This document shows positions 45,501-52,951 of a stretch of DNA of 64,000 bases, in pieces. The stretch's first letter is position 1. The number at the start of each line of letters is the position of its first letter. The stretch spans positions 1 to 64,000 of the forward strand of contig DKPQ01000019.1 in the NCBI GenBank assembly GCA_002471275.1, read 5' to 3'. The notes beneath the pieces are model-generated. The model worked only from the letters and a program-made list of their open reading frames with translations. It had not been told where the DNA came from and made no database searches. Source of the stretch: Flammeovirgaceae bacterium UBA7330. Lineage in GTDB: Bacteria; Bacteroidota; Bacteroidia; Cytophagales; Cyclobacteriaceae. The position numbers and the translations under genes are program-made.

Positions 45501-45559
45501 TGCAGCAATACTTCATGGTGTCGTTCTCTTACACTTTGAGAAAGTTTGCCAAGGGCTAA
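42515..45559 (+). CDS. Outer-membrane barrel protein with Spy-like N-domain
   Basis: 1014 aa. Signal peptide MKKSLLVLVLVLAAVAVFAQ. Residues ~25-110 are a helical, charged segment (LAKVEGLSADQKMLLEGIYE and LLIKDVLTSSQYAVYEKVV) that recalls the LTxxQ helices of Spy/CpxP-like periplasmic proteins. Residues ~125-220 are a carboxypeptidase-regulatory-like domain (GSGLPGATVLMINVKDS, DGSFTISNL). A TonB-plug-like part follows (ADLVRKLPGMTITDAG, VSQVLLDGKRFFGQD, KTLNVVTR), and the remainder is a large beta barrel of the OMP_b-brl_3 kind. No SusD partner is adjacent. The Spy-like extension on a barrel is unusual. It may act in envelope sensing with the divergent LytS/LytTR pair; that is inference. Confidence 0.82.
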   Translation: MKKSLLVLVLVLAAVAVFAQRGGFDRSEMVKREKENVLAKVEGLSADQKMLLEGIYEEFGVTLDETIEEIRKSGDFSQFRTKMPALQLEKSLLIKDVLTSSQYAVYEKVVGADRQGENNTKPTETKAQPVKIYGKIIGSDDGSGLPGATVLMINVKDSARSKFANALPDGSFTISNLDQAFYKMRVTSLGYKPMVRVLRVNTDINMGTVPLAVDVTELQAVEIKGDVVPVEKKGDTTLYNADAYKVNPDASAADLVRKLPGMTITDAGVQSNGETVSQVLLDGKRFFGQDPVLALNTIPAEVVQKVEVFDQMSERSQFTGFDDGNTTKTLNVVTRENKRNGTFGKITAGYGTDDRHNVEGNINFMKEGRNLTVLGMSNDINKTNFSDGSIIGSSGGRRGFGRSFGGGQDLTPKGITQTQSFGVNFSDTWAKKGRIESSYFFDRSLFDNHQISARESFFGGESLFYDEDATSRTENMNHRMNMRIQYNLNDKNSIVFRPNISFQDNESLDVTFGQTFDENQQLINGTDNTYSGDNLGYKIDGELTWNHKFNKTGRTFSVELGTNINNTNRENIYSDNQLDSLFRYDNTDENVSMKYEFNYTEPVGLNGQLNANYELSNYIRRNIRDGFSYNSFTVNNQTFEEGLSSHFDTDYTTHKPGIGFRNRSMTGFFGVDLEYQYVALDSRQGYPSEIIIPTNTFNNFLPSIMSRMDLGKERSLFFRYSTSTDIPSAQQLQQVVDNSNPLFMSVGNPYLDQSYSHQFFARYSKTNTDKNTNFSNFMMVRATQDFITNATYSASADSVLVGDIILPRGGQLSQPINLNGYWNVRDNITYGFLVSPLKTNVNLTLGAGYTRTPGEANRISNISQTYNGNTGINLSSNISENIDFNISYNAGLNRVTNSVQERSNTRYTTHLINGKINLISKGGTVFRSDVNYQIYDGVSADFDTSYILWNISIAQKFLKNDLGEVSLTVFDLLNQNQSITQNITSAYFEEVRSLVLQQYFMVSFSYTLRKFAKG

Positions 45560-45608
45560 AAGAGCACAGTTGTTAACATTACGTTGAATATCGTTTTATA
45601 TTTAGTTA

Positions 45609-45639
45609 TTAGAAGCAGGCTTTGCCTGCTTCTAATCTT
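45609..45639 (+). terminator. Rho-independent terminator after barrel gene
   Basis: A perfect 12-bp stem TTAGAAGCAGGC / GCCTGCTTCTAA (45609-45620 and 45624-45635) with a TTT loop is followed by TCTTTT. It lies 50 nt after the barrel gene's stop. Confidence 0.85.
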
Positions 45640-45694
45640 TTAGAGGGTTTCAGATTGGATTTCGTTATATTGAGAAGCAATAATATTAACCCCA

Positions 45695-46954
45695 ATGACA
45701 TTTGATCGACGCAACTTCATTAAGAAATCCGTTTCCGGCGGACTGATCTTATCCGCACCTGCCAGCCTGGCCTTTGATGAAAAAACAGAAGCTCAATATG
45801 AAAAAATTGATAAGGCAGCTACTAAACCAGTTTTAAAAAAGGAATTGTTCAAAGATCCTGTGATCATCGATCGGGTAGAACTGCTGCATTATGACGGGAA
45901 TTTCATCTGCCAGGTATATGACAAGTCGGGTAACCAGGGTATTTCTATTAGTAACAATGCCCGGATGCATTTTCTATATCCGATATTTATCAAACAAGTG
46001 GCCCCATTCTTTATTGGTAAGGATGCCAGAGACCTGGACGACCTGATTGAAGGAGCAAGGATCCATGCTTCTAATTACAAGTATCAGGGCCTGGCTTTAT
46101 GGATTCCAGTGGCTACTGTAGAATTCGCGTTATTAGATATGCTTGGTAAAATGGCAGCTAAGTCACTTTCGGAATTGCTCGGTGAACGACACCATCCCAG
46201 TATTGCAGTATATGAAGCCAACAACTTTCGGGGAAAGAATGCGGAGGAATCCATCAAACTCATCAAAGCACACATGGATCAAACCAATGCAAAGGCGCTG
46301 AAATTTAAGATAGGAGGCAGGATGAGCAACAATGCGGATTATCCTCCGGGCCGGTCTGAAAAGCTCATCCCATTGGTGAGAAAGACTTTTGGCGATGACA
46401 TGGTGATCTATACAGACAGCAATGGCTCCTATGATGCAAAGGAAGCCATTCGGATAGGAAGGCTGATTGAGGAACAAAAGTTTGATTTCTATGAAGAGCC
46501 GGTACCCTTCGATTGGTATGTGGAAACTAAAGAAGTTACAGATGCGCTAAATGTCCCGATAGCAGGAGGGGAGCAGGAACCCAGTATGCACAATTTCCGA
46601 TGGCTGATAGGCAATGATGCATTGGATATCGTGCAGCCGGATATATTCTATTTCGGAGGTATGATCAGAGGCATGAAAGTTGCCAGGATGGCTGACGCTC
46701 TGGGTAAGCCATGTGTGCCTCACATCTCTGGTTCAGGACTAGGCTACCTGTATATGATGCACTTTGTATCAATCCTACCCAATGCTGGCCCATACCATGA
46801 ATTCAAAGGATTCAGCGATGATATTCCTATTGGTTCCAATACTTCTGACCTAAAAATGAAAGACGGTAAGATTGATGTGCCTAGCGGACCCGGATTAGGT
46901 GTAGATATTGATCCTGATTTTGTCCGTAAGCATAAAAAGATTGAAGTGATCTGA
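45695..46954 (+). CDS. Tat-exported enolase-superfamily protein
   Basis: 419 aa with twin-arginine signal (DRRNFIKKSVSGGLIL). The mandelate racemase/muconate-lactonizing fold is shown by LKFKIGGR (Lys203 and Lys205, KxK acid-base), YTDSNGSYD (Asp241), FYEEPVPFDW (Glu267/268), GGEQEPS and a late PHISGSGLGY His. Metal ligands and bases are therefore intact. Such proteins dehydrate, racemise or cycloisomerise sugar acids. Export by Tat is uncommon for the superfamily and suggests a periplasmic substrate. It is a single gene bounded by terminators on both sides. Confidence 0.87.
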   Translation: MTFDRRNFIKKSVSGGLILSAPASLAFDEKTEAQYEKIDKAATKPVLKKELFKDPVIIDRVELLHYDGNFICQVYDKSGNQGISISNNARMHFLYPIFIKQVAPFFIGKDARDLDDLIEGARIHASNYKYQGLALWIPVATVEFALLDMLGKMAAKSLSELLGERHHPSIAVYEANNFRGKNAEESIKLIKAHMDQTNAKALKFKIGGRMSNNADYPPGRSEKLIPLVRKTFGDDMVIYTDSNGSYDAKEAIRIGRLIEEQKFDFYEEPVPFDWYVETKEVTDALNVPIAGGEQEPSMHNFRWLIGNDALDIVQPDIFYFGGMIRGMKVARMADALGKPCVPHISGSGLGYLYMMHFVSILPNAGPYHEFKGFSDDIPIGSNTSDLKMKDGKIDVPSGPGLGVDIDPDFVRKHKKIEVI

Positions 46955-46957
46955 TCA

Positions 46958-46984
46958 AAGAAGGCCACAGATCGTGGCCTTCTT
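46958..46984. terminator. Bidirectional terminator between enolase gene and tRNA
   Basis: An 11-bp perfect stem, AAGAAGGCCAC / GTGGCCTTCTT, with a 5-nt loop (AGATC). It lies just after the enolase-family stop on the + strand and just after the tRNA 3' end on the minus strand, so it can serve both. The T-tracts on either side are short. Confidence 0.7.
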
Positions 46985-46989
46985 GTATG

Positions 46990-47063
46990 TGGGCCCACCT
47001 GGGCTCGAACCAGGGACTTACTGATTATGAGTCAGTTACTCTAACCAACTGAGTTATAGGCCC
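46990..47063 (-). tRNA. tRNA with CAU anticodon, probably tRNA-Ile2
   Basis: A 74-nt cloverleaf on the minus strand. Acceptor GGGCCTA/TGGGCCC (one T-G pair), D stem ACTC/GAGT, anticodon stem ACTGA/TCAGT with loop CTCATAA, T arm CCTGG TTCGAGC CCAGG, discriminator A, no encoded CCA. The CAT anticodon alone would give methionine. However, the C4-G69 and C5-G68 acceptor pairs are those recognised by TilS in E. coli tRNA-Ile2, where C34 becomes lysidine to read AUA. I therefore favour Ile2 over elongator Met; this rests on extrapolation from E. coli. Confidence 0.93.
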
Positions 47064-47072
47064 AAAAAAAAT

Positions 47073-47101
47073 AAATCGGGAACATACTACCCGATTTTTT
47101 T
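47073..47101. terminator. Hairpin with flanking A/T tracts 5' of the tRNA
   Basis: AAATCGGG (47073-47080) and CCCGATTT (47090-47097) form an 8-bp stem with a 9-nt loop. On the + strand it is followed by a T run; on the minus strand it is followed by ATTTATTTTTTTT directly before the first base of the tRNA. It has terminator form on both strands. Confidence 0.7.
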
Positions 47102-47108
47102 CGAACTG

Positions 47109-47140
47109 CAATTTTACCAATTAATCAGATATTTAGCAAT
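47109..47140 (-). promoter_or_regulatory. Candidate tRNA promoter
   Basis: On the minus strand ATTG (47140-47137), a 20-nt spacer and TAAAATTG (47116-47109) resemble the Bacteroidota -33/-7 pair with one mismatch in each box. Transcription from here would run through the hairpin at 47073-47097 before reaching the tRNA. No other gene-like content was seen in 47141-47328. Confidence 0.4.
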
Positions 47141-47328
47141 GTATTGAGTGAAACTACTTTTTTTGATTTCAGTTTTGTTTCTATACCAATAATATAGCTT
47201 AAAACGGTAAAATATCAGATCATATGTTGAGATAAATCCAATTAGTTGACTTGCCAGTAATTAGGTCCCTATCCATTAATTTTAACCCCAATTCAAATAC
47301 GCTCAAATCAACAATCCAACAACACAAG

Positions 47329-48243
47329 ATGAAAAGAATAACCTCTATAATATTTATCCTGCTTTTTACCGGCTCCATTTATGCTCAGGGACAAAAACCA
47401 TTTGACATTGATGACGCCTGGCTGGCGAAAATTGAATCTATAGCTCCTTCCAGCCCAAGAATCAAAGCTGAAGTGAGGAACATCCTTGTTTTTTCTCAAC
47501 ATACCGGGTTCAACCACTGGACCATTCCTCATAACAATGAGATGCTGAAGATCATGGCTAAAAAGTCAGGAGCCTTCAATGTCACCATTGCAAAGGACGT
47601 AGATACTTTTGAGAAAGAAAATCTTAAGCGATATGACGCCATCATTCTCAACAACTCCAACCCAAGCGGGCCGGATCGCAATCTTTTTGCTGACCTCCTG
47701 AAACAGAACTCAAGTCTTGACGAGAATACAATCTCCAAACTTGCCGCACAATATGAGAACAATCTGATAGACTATGTGGCCGACGGTGGTGGGTTGATGA
47801 TCATGCATGGAGCGATCACCGTGCAAAACAATTCCATTCCATTTAGCCAGATGGTGGGAGGTAGTTTTGATTACCATCCGAAACAGCAGGAAATGCACCT
47901 GAAAGAAGTAGACCCTAAACATCCCATGGTTCACGCATTCAAGGGCAAGGGTTTTGTCCACACGGATGAGCCTTACTTTTTTAAGAATGCGTATGCCGAC
48001 TACAATTTCAGACCCTTGTTATATATCGAGGCAGATAAGCTTGAAGGACTCAGGAAGGAAGTCACAGACAATACCATTTATGTCGCATGGATCAAGAAAC
48101 ATGGCAATGGCAGGGTATTTTACTGCTCGCCTTCGCACAATGCTCAAAGCATGAATAAAGAATTACTTCAGTTCTTCCTGGACGGTATCCAGTATGTGGC
48201 CGGAGATTTGAAATGTGATGACAGCCCGATAGGAAAGAAGTAG
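47329..48243 (+). CDS. ThuA-like domain protein
   Basis: 304 aa from the ATG at 47329, where a signal peptide begins (MKRITSIIFILLFTGSIYAQG); an in-frame start 26 codons earlier precedes it without sense. VRNILVFSQHTGFNHWTIPH, YDAIILNNSNPSG, VADGGGLMIMHGAITV, GGSFDYHPKQQEM, HTDEPYFF and VFYCSPSHNAQSM are features of the ThuA/trehalose-utilisation family, which has a glutamine-amidotransferase-like fold. ThuA relatives appear beside 3-keto-sugar enzymes in several bacteria. It is exported here. The biochemical role is not established for this branch. Confidence 0.85.
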   Translation: MKRITSIIFILLFTGSIYAQGQKPFDIDDAWLAKIESIAPSSPRIKAEVRNILVFSQHTGFNHWTIPHNNEMLKIMAKKSGAFNVTIAKDVDTFEKENLKRYDAIILNNSNPSGPDRNLFADLLKQNSSLDENTISKLAAQYENNLIDYVADGGGLMIMHGAITVQNNSIPFSQMVGGSFDYHPKQQEMHLKEVDPKHPMVHAFKGKGFVHTDEPYFFKNAYADYNFRPLLYIEADKLEGLRKEVTDNTIYVAWIKKHGNGRVFYCSPSHNAQSMNKELLQFFLDGIQYVAGDLKCDDSPIGKK

Positions 48244-48264
48244 TTTATGGCGGCTCTCGAGTCG

Positions 48265-49686
48265 CTATTTCTCTATCAAAAGATTTTCAAGATACCTCAA
48301 CCCAGTCACCACTAAATTAGATCGGTTTAGGGCTTTTTCCTTGAATTTTTCCAGTTGAACCCGGTCTAGTTTTCTTCCTTTTATGAAAACCAGTTCCGGG
48401 TTTTTGAGTACCGTAATGCTCTCTAGGGGATTGTTTTTCGTGAGTACAAGGTTGGCGTATTTACCATTTTCAATAGTTCCAAAGTCATTCAGGAAATGAT
48501 GTGTTTTGGAAGGATTGACAGTGGCAGTTTTTAAGACTTCGTAGTTACTCATTCCTGCCATTTTATAAAAATCAAGTTCCTGATGCATGGAATATCCAGG
48601 TAAGGTAATACCGATCCCCGCATCGGTCCCTGAAATGATCCTGGCACCACGCTCATTGAGCTTTTTGATCACAAACAGGTGAAACTCATGCTGGTTCATA
48701 ATCTTCTTGGTGATATCAGGATCATATGATTTGGTACTTGTCCATCGGTTTAGTTGCTCCTGGCTATCTACCATTCTAATCAAAGGATTCATGTATTCGA
48801 TCATGTCACTCTCCAGAACACGCTCCTCTGTAAGCAGCCGATAAATGTTGTAGTAGACAACAAGGGTGGGACAAAGCGGAGTATTTGGGTTTCTTACAAA
48901 CAAATCTACTACCTTGTCAAGTTTAGCTGTATCCAATTTGTGTGACAGGGCCTGCTGAACAATATCCTCAGCGTGTTCTATGGATTTGATTTGAGGCTGG
49001 AAATGGTTACTATACGGTACTTCATTGCTTGGATGAGCAACGATATCCATATCTAGCCTTTTGCATTCATCCACAATAGCATCAAACTCTTCAGGTGTCA
49101 GTCCATAGTAGGTCTTGATAAAGTCATAGCCTCTGGCATGGAAGGATGACACTTTCTCTCGTGCGTCCTCAGGACTAAATAATTGAAGATTGTCGTCACC
49201 CAGATAGTTGGGTCCGGTCAGTTTAGGGCCAGATGTAAAAAAGGTCGGAGCAAGAAGATCATCATTAGATACTTCCTGTTTCAATCTCAGATGCATTGGT
49301 TGTCCCCATACGTTTCGAACTGCCGTGACTCCATAAGCAAGGTATAGACCCAGTTCATATTTGTCCCATACATGTACGTGCATATCTATGAGTCCCGGAG
49401 ATAAAAAACTACCATGTCCATCGATTACATCTACACCGGTGGTATCAATTTCGCCGGAAATCTCAGTGATCACACCATCTTCGATAAGCATCATTTGATT
49501 GATAAGTACTGTATCCGATGTCATGGGTACAATATTGATATTTTGAATCAGGAAGCTGTTTGGGGAGTCATCCGTTTTAAGGTATGAAGTGTCAATAGAA
49601 TCCAGAAGAAAGAAAGAAATAATAATTAATAAGGTTGTTCCCAACAACCCACCGACGATGTAAGTGAAGATCCTTAGTATTTTCAT
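48265..49686 (-). CDS. Membrane-anchored amidohydrolase
   Basis: 473 aa from the ATG at 49686 (MKILRIFTYIVGGLLGTTLL); a start 17 codons upstream is also possible. An N-terminal membrane helix anchors an imidazolonepropionase-like amidohydrolase: FLSPGLIDMHVHVWD holds the HxH metal pair, MDIVAHPSN and SIEHAEDIV the later His residues, and IISGTDAGIGITLPG the metal Asp. The catalytic part would face the periplasm. Substrate unknown; relatives include prolidase-like and cyclic-amide hydrolases. It is convergent with the ThuA gene (21 nt apart). Confidence 0.85.
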   Translation of the reverse strand: MKILRIFTYIVGGLLGTTLLIIISFFLLDSIDTSYLKTDDSPNSFLIQNINIVPMTSDTVLINQMMLIEDGVITEISGEIDTTGVDVIDGHGSFLSPGLIDMHVHVWDKYELGLYLAYGVTAVRNVWGQPMHLRLKQEVSNDDLLAPTFFTSGPKLTGPNYLGDDNLQLFSPEDAREKVSSFHARGYDFIKTYYGLTPEEFDAIVDECKRLDMDIVAHPSNEVPYSNHFQPQIKSIEHAEDIVQQALSHKLDTAKLDKVVDLFVRNPNTPLCPTLVVYYNIYRLLTEERVLESDMIEYMNPLIRMVDSQEQLNRWTSTKSYDPDITKKIMNQHEFHLFVIKKLNERGARIISGTDAGIGITLPGYSMHQELDFYKMAGMSNYEVLKTATVNPSKTHHFLNDFGTIENGKYANLVLTKNNPLESITVLKNPELVFIKGRKLDRVQLEKFKEKALNRSNLVVTGLRYLENLLIEK

Positions 49687-49800
49687 AGATAATGATAATG
49701 GCTGGGGTTGTGAACAATTATACCGTCGGAACATCAAAATTGACTAATCTTGACAATAAAATTATCTGAGATAATTGCTATTGCTTCAAAAGAGGAATCA

Positions 49801-51276
49801 TTATTTCATTAAAATGTGTCCGGTCTGCTTCACAAAGCCCTTGAAATCCCGGGTCAAAAATAGTTTTACTGATTCACTACTTAAAACCTGCGGTAAATGC
49901 TGAAAACTGAAATAGCCAGGGTTGGAATTGGCATCTAAAATACCAAGCCCCACAGGGGTATATGATATTTTTTCTCCGTGGATGTCAAAGGAGAGAAGGT
50001 ATATAAATTCAATTTCTGGAATCATTAGCATGGCCTCATGGGCAGAAAGGCCAAAACATGCTTTGAATTCATCCGGTGAGAGTGTATTCTGTAAGGAATC
50101 ATTTTGATAGATAACCAGTGATCCATTTAGTGCTGCGTCCAGGATACTTGGGATCATTTCCTTCAAATGTCCGTCTTCGATGCTTCTGCCATCAACAAAC
50201 GATGTTTGCCTGATTGAAAACCTGCTATTGGATATCTCTTCCCGGTCGGTCATTTGAGGTTGTAGCTGACTACCGGCAGAATAAATATCCGGGCAATCGT
50301 TTTTGGTAGAAATTCCATTTTTGGAAATGACTTCTCTATCAATGAAATAAGAGTCATAGAAGTTTTCAAACCGGTTTCTCCAAACCTCTGAAGGGCTGGT
50401 GAGGATCCTTTTCATTAAGGCCTCTGACATCAAAGAGATTTCAGTAGATGCAGGATCTTTTAGATAATTCCGATAATCATCAAAGGGAATGGCGCAAATG
50501 AATCGATCCGAATGGGGCATGGAGTCATCAACGGATTTGTACAACTCAATGGAATCCAGTACTAAATAGCCACCATCATAAGATTCGTTTAGCCGGATAT
50601 CCACCGCATACCCATCCTTTGCACGATAACCACTGATGTTGATGCCCTCATTGAAAACAGCGTTAAGATGACCCAGCTTTACGTCTTCCAGCAATTTTCT
50701 GGCCCAACCTGTTTCATTTAAAGGGTGCCCTCCATGATTGGTGAATAAAGCATGTGATAAAGCATAAGATTCCGAATACCACAAGACTTGCATGTCATCA
50801 AGCAATGCCAATACATCATCAAATCTGAACGAAGCCACATAGTTGTTGGCCGTGGTAGCGGAATGATAATAGGGGACATGCAGGTTCAGGAAGTTATATT
50901 GCCGAAAGACCTGATGATCCTTACGGCCTTCCGTCACATCTATTCCGATCAGAGAAACTTCTTCCGGTGAATAAATCTCCTCCAATCCAGGCTCATTGAC
51001 CTTTCTCAATCTCAGCTTCAAAGTTTCTACTGGAATTAAAGTCTCAGTCCCCTGGTTATAGTCAAGTCGATAAGTCGCAATCTTATTATCCAACGCTGCT
51101 TCCAAAATAAACCTGGATAGCTCCTGATTTTTCCGATAGAATCCACTGTTTTCGTGCTCGCTCAATACATGGTACTCAATGACCCTGATCTTTTCGTCTA
51201 CTTTAACCTTCTTTTGGCCAAAAGCAATATGAAGTGACGATAAAAGGATGATGATATGAAGACCAGACAATGTCAA
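49801..51276 (-). CDS. Duplicated GldN-like secreted protein
   Basis: 491 aa, signal peptide MTLSGLHIIILLSSLHIAFGQ. Two halves resemble each other: ELSRFILEAALDNKIATYRL, LIPVETLKLRL and VSLIGIDVTEGRKDH in the first; MIPSILDAALNGSLVIYQND, LSPDEFKACF and FIYLLSFDIHGEKI in the second. The pattern of an acidic helix, then a short strand ending in Tyr and a 'L.P.EF' motif recalls GldN/PorN of the gliding/T9SS apparatus, but the similarity is from pattern memory and weak. An insert between the halves has no recognisable domain. It stands alone, 63 nt or more from its same-strand neighbours. It could instead be a lineage-specific envelope protein. Confidence 0.6.
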   Translation of the reverse strand: MTLSGLHIIILLSSLHIAFGQKKVKVDEKIRVIEYHVLSEHENSGFYRKNQELSRFILEAALDNKIATYRLDYNQGTETLIPVETLKLRLRKVNEPGLEEIYSPEEVSLIGIDVTEGRKDHQVFRQYNFLNLHVPYYHSATTANNYVASFRFDDVLALLDDMQVLWYSESYALSHALFTNHGGHPLNETGWARKLLEDVKLGHLNAVFNEGINISGYRAKDGYAVDIRLNESYDGGYLVLDSIELYKSVDDSMPHSDRFICAIPFDDYRNYLKDPASTEISLMSEALMKRILTSPSEVWRNRFENFYDSYFIDREVISKNGISTKNDCPDIYSAGSQLQPQMTDREEISNSRFSIRQTSFVDGRSIEDGHLKEMIPSILDAALNGSLVIYQNDSLQNTLSPDEFKACFGLSAHEAMLMIPEIEFIYLLSFDIHGEKISYTPVGLGILDANSNPGYFSFQHLPQVLSSESVKLFLTRDFKGFVKQTGHILMK

Positions 51277-51310
51277 ATTCAGGATTTTATGGACAAGATA
51301 AAGAATTGGT

Positions 51311-51436
51311 CTTTGCCACTAAGGCACAAAGGCACGAAGAAATTACCGTAAAACCCCCTTTCTTCGTTAATCTCCATACTTTCATTTAACAATTTTTTTG
51401 GAATCCTATCTTTAAATCCCCGTGCCTTTGCGTGAA
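51311..51436. repeat. Palindromic dispersed-repeat-like element
   Basis: CTTTGCCACTAAGGCACAAA, continuing GGCACGAAG, begins the element, and CGTGCCTTTGCGTG ends it. CAAAGGCACG (51327-51336) pairs with CGTGCCTTTG (51421-51430), and an inner stem CGAAGAAA / TTTCTTCG pairs 51335-51342 with 51359-51366. The 'AAGGCACAAAGGCACGAAG' text resembles a family of short repeats I recall in many Bacteroidota and other bacterial genomes. It fills most of the 163-nt gap between the sulfatase stop and the GldN-like start. Confidence 0.6.
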
Positions 51437-51439
51437 CCC

Positions 51440-52864
51440 TTAAAGTCCGCTATCAACATATTCAGCATTACGCTCCGTAGGCACCTGGGCCCCCGTATCT
51501 TCAATCCAGGCAAGTAAGTCATCTAATAGCTCATCTCTTTTCTCCACCTCTTTATTGCTCAGGTTATTGGTCTCACTGATGTCATTGCTCAGATTGTATA
51601 GCTCCACAGCGTTGTTGGTTGTTATTTGATCACTTCCTCCATCCAGCATCCATTCCTCATAAAATAAAAGCAGTTTCCAATCACCCTTTCGGATCACGCT
51701 GACCGGGCGGGTTCTGAATATCGGATCCCTGGATTCCTCTTTGAGTCCTGCATAAGCCTCCAGGTAAGCAGGAAAGTGCCAGAAAAGGGATTCCCTGTCA
51801 AAAGACGTTTCGCCCGAAATGAGCGGTACAATACTTTTTCCGTCCAATGGATAATTTTCAGGTGCTGCTTGTCCTGCCAGCTCCAGAAAGGTGGGGTAAA
51901 AGTCTGTGCTGATCACAGGAACATCATTAGAACTCCCAGCTTTGATTTTCCCCGGCCAATAGGCAAACATCGGCTCTCTGATACCCCCCTCATAGTACAT
52001 GCCTTTACCACCACGCAGTGGCTTTTGACAGGTGTAGGTTCCGTGGCCTCCATTATCTGAGAAGAATACGACTAATGTGTTTTCACTCAAACCTAACTCT
52101 TCCAACGCCTTGTTTACGTCTCTGACGCTTTCATCTACACTTTCTACCATGGCTGCATAGGTGGCATGGTTGTGACAGTCTATCCCTTCTTTGTTTTCAT
52201 ACTTTTTCATAATCTCTTCTTTGGCCTGAATAGGTGTATGCACAGCATGATGGGCCAGATACAAAAAGAATGGCTTACCTGTTTCCTTTGGATTATTCTC
52301 CCTGATGAAATCAACTGCTACATCAGTGAGGTGATCTGTCAGGTAAACACTGTCCTCATTGTAGTGTCCGTAAGGGTAACCCAGATCACCACGATCAATC
52401 CCCACGTCGAATCCCTGCGCTTGCGGTTTATGCCCAATATGCCATTTACCAATAGCTGCACTCACATATCCGGCAGGTTTCAATGCTTCGGCTATCGTGA
52501 TCTTGTCCAATGCTATTTCCGTGGTGTTTTTGATTGGAATGATTCTCCGGTCTTCGGATTTGCCCCGGTCAGACCCTGCTACAGTAAACAACCCATGACG
52601 AGGAGAATACTGACCGCTAAGCAGACAAGCACGTGTAGGTGCACAATTGGCCGCATTGGCATAGGCATTGGTAAAGATCATACCCTCGTTTGCAAGCTTA
52701 TCGATATTGGGTGTTTCATAGTAAGTAGCACCCATAAAGCCCACATCTTTCCAGCCCATGTCATCTATAAAAATGAATACAATGTTGGGTTTTTGATCAG
52801 GTGTGGTACACCGGCAAAGCAGTTGTATAATAACAAAAAACAGGAAGGAGGTTGAGATTTTCAT
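51440..52864 (-). CDS. S1 sulfatase, arylsulfatase A-like
   Basis: 474 aa. Signal sequence MKISTSFLFFVIIQLLCRC, probably a lipoprotein. The sulfatase core is PNIVFIFIDDMGWKDVGFMG (metal Asp pair), Cys74 in NCAPTRACLLSGQYSPRHG, IGKWHIGHKPQAQGFD, and VVFFSDNGGHGTY (metal Asp/Asn). The maturation motif is CxPTR in place of CxPSR; the core CxPxR is intact, so formylglycine formation should still be possible. Family similarity is to arylsulfatase A/GalNAc-6-sulfatase-like enzymes. It is divergent from the beta-galactosidase gene, a pairing that suggests sulfated galactosides. Confidence 0.9.
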   Translation of the reverse strand: MKISTSFLFFVIIQLLCRCTTPDQKPNIVFIFIDDMGWKDVGFMGATYYETPNIDKLANEGMIFTNAYANAANCAPTRACLLSGQYSPRHGLFTVAGSDRGKSEDRRIIPIKNTTEIALDKITIAEALKPAGYVSAAIGKWHIGHKPQAQGFDVGIDRGDLGYPYGHYNEDSVYLTDHLTDVAVDFIRENNPKETGKPFFLYLAHHAVHTPIQAKEEIMKKYENKEGIDCHNHATYAAMVESVDESVRDVNKALEELGLSENTLVVFFSDNGGHGTYTCQKPLRGGKGMYYEGGIREPMFAYWPGKIKAGSSNDVPVISTDFYPTFLELAGQAAPENYPLDGKSIVPLISGETSFDRESLFWHFPAYLEAYAGLKEESRDPIFRTRPVSVIRKGDWKLLLFYEEWMLDGGSDQITTNNAVELYNLSNDISETNNLSNKEVEKRDELLDDLLAWIEDTGAQVPTERNAEYVDSGL

Positions 52865-52951
52865 ATTTGGATTATTGGTCAGTATTCAAAGATAATCGTG
52901 TTGAATTCTATTGCAAGGATTATATAAATTGTGCTTTCATAAACAGCCCCG

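Noticed and set aside
45571..45600. TTGTTAACATTACGTTGAA considered as a third LacI operator
   Set aside because: It shares only the GTTAAC core with the operators at 20777 and 26253 and lies in a terminator region rather than a promoter.
46990..47063. tRNA locus considered as an attachment site for an integrated element
   Set aside because: No integrase, no duplicated tRNA 3' end and no phage-like genes were seen nearby.
52166..52855. A 229-codon + strand open frame opposite the sulfatase
   Set aside because: It is antisense to a well-supported sulfatase with all active-site motifs, and its translation is Cys-rich and without any recognisable fold.
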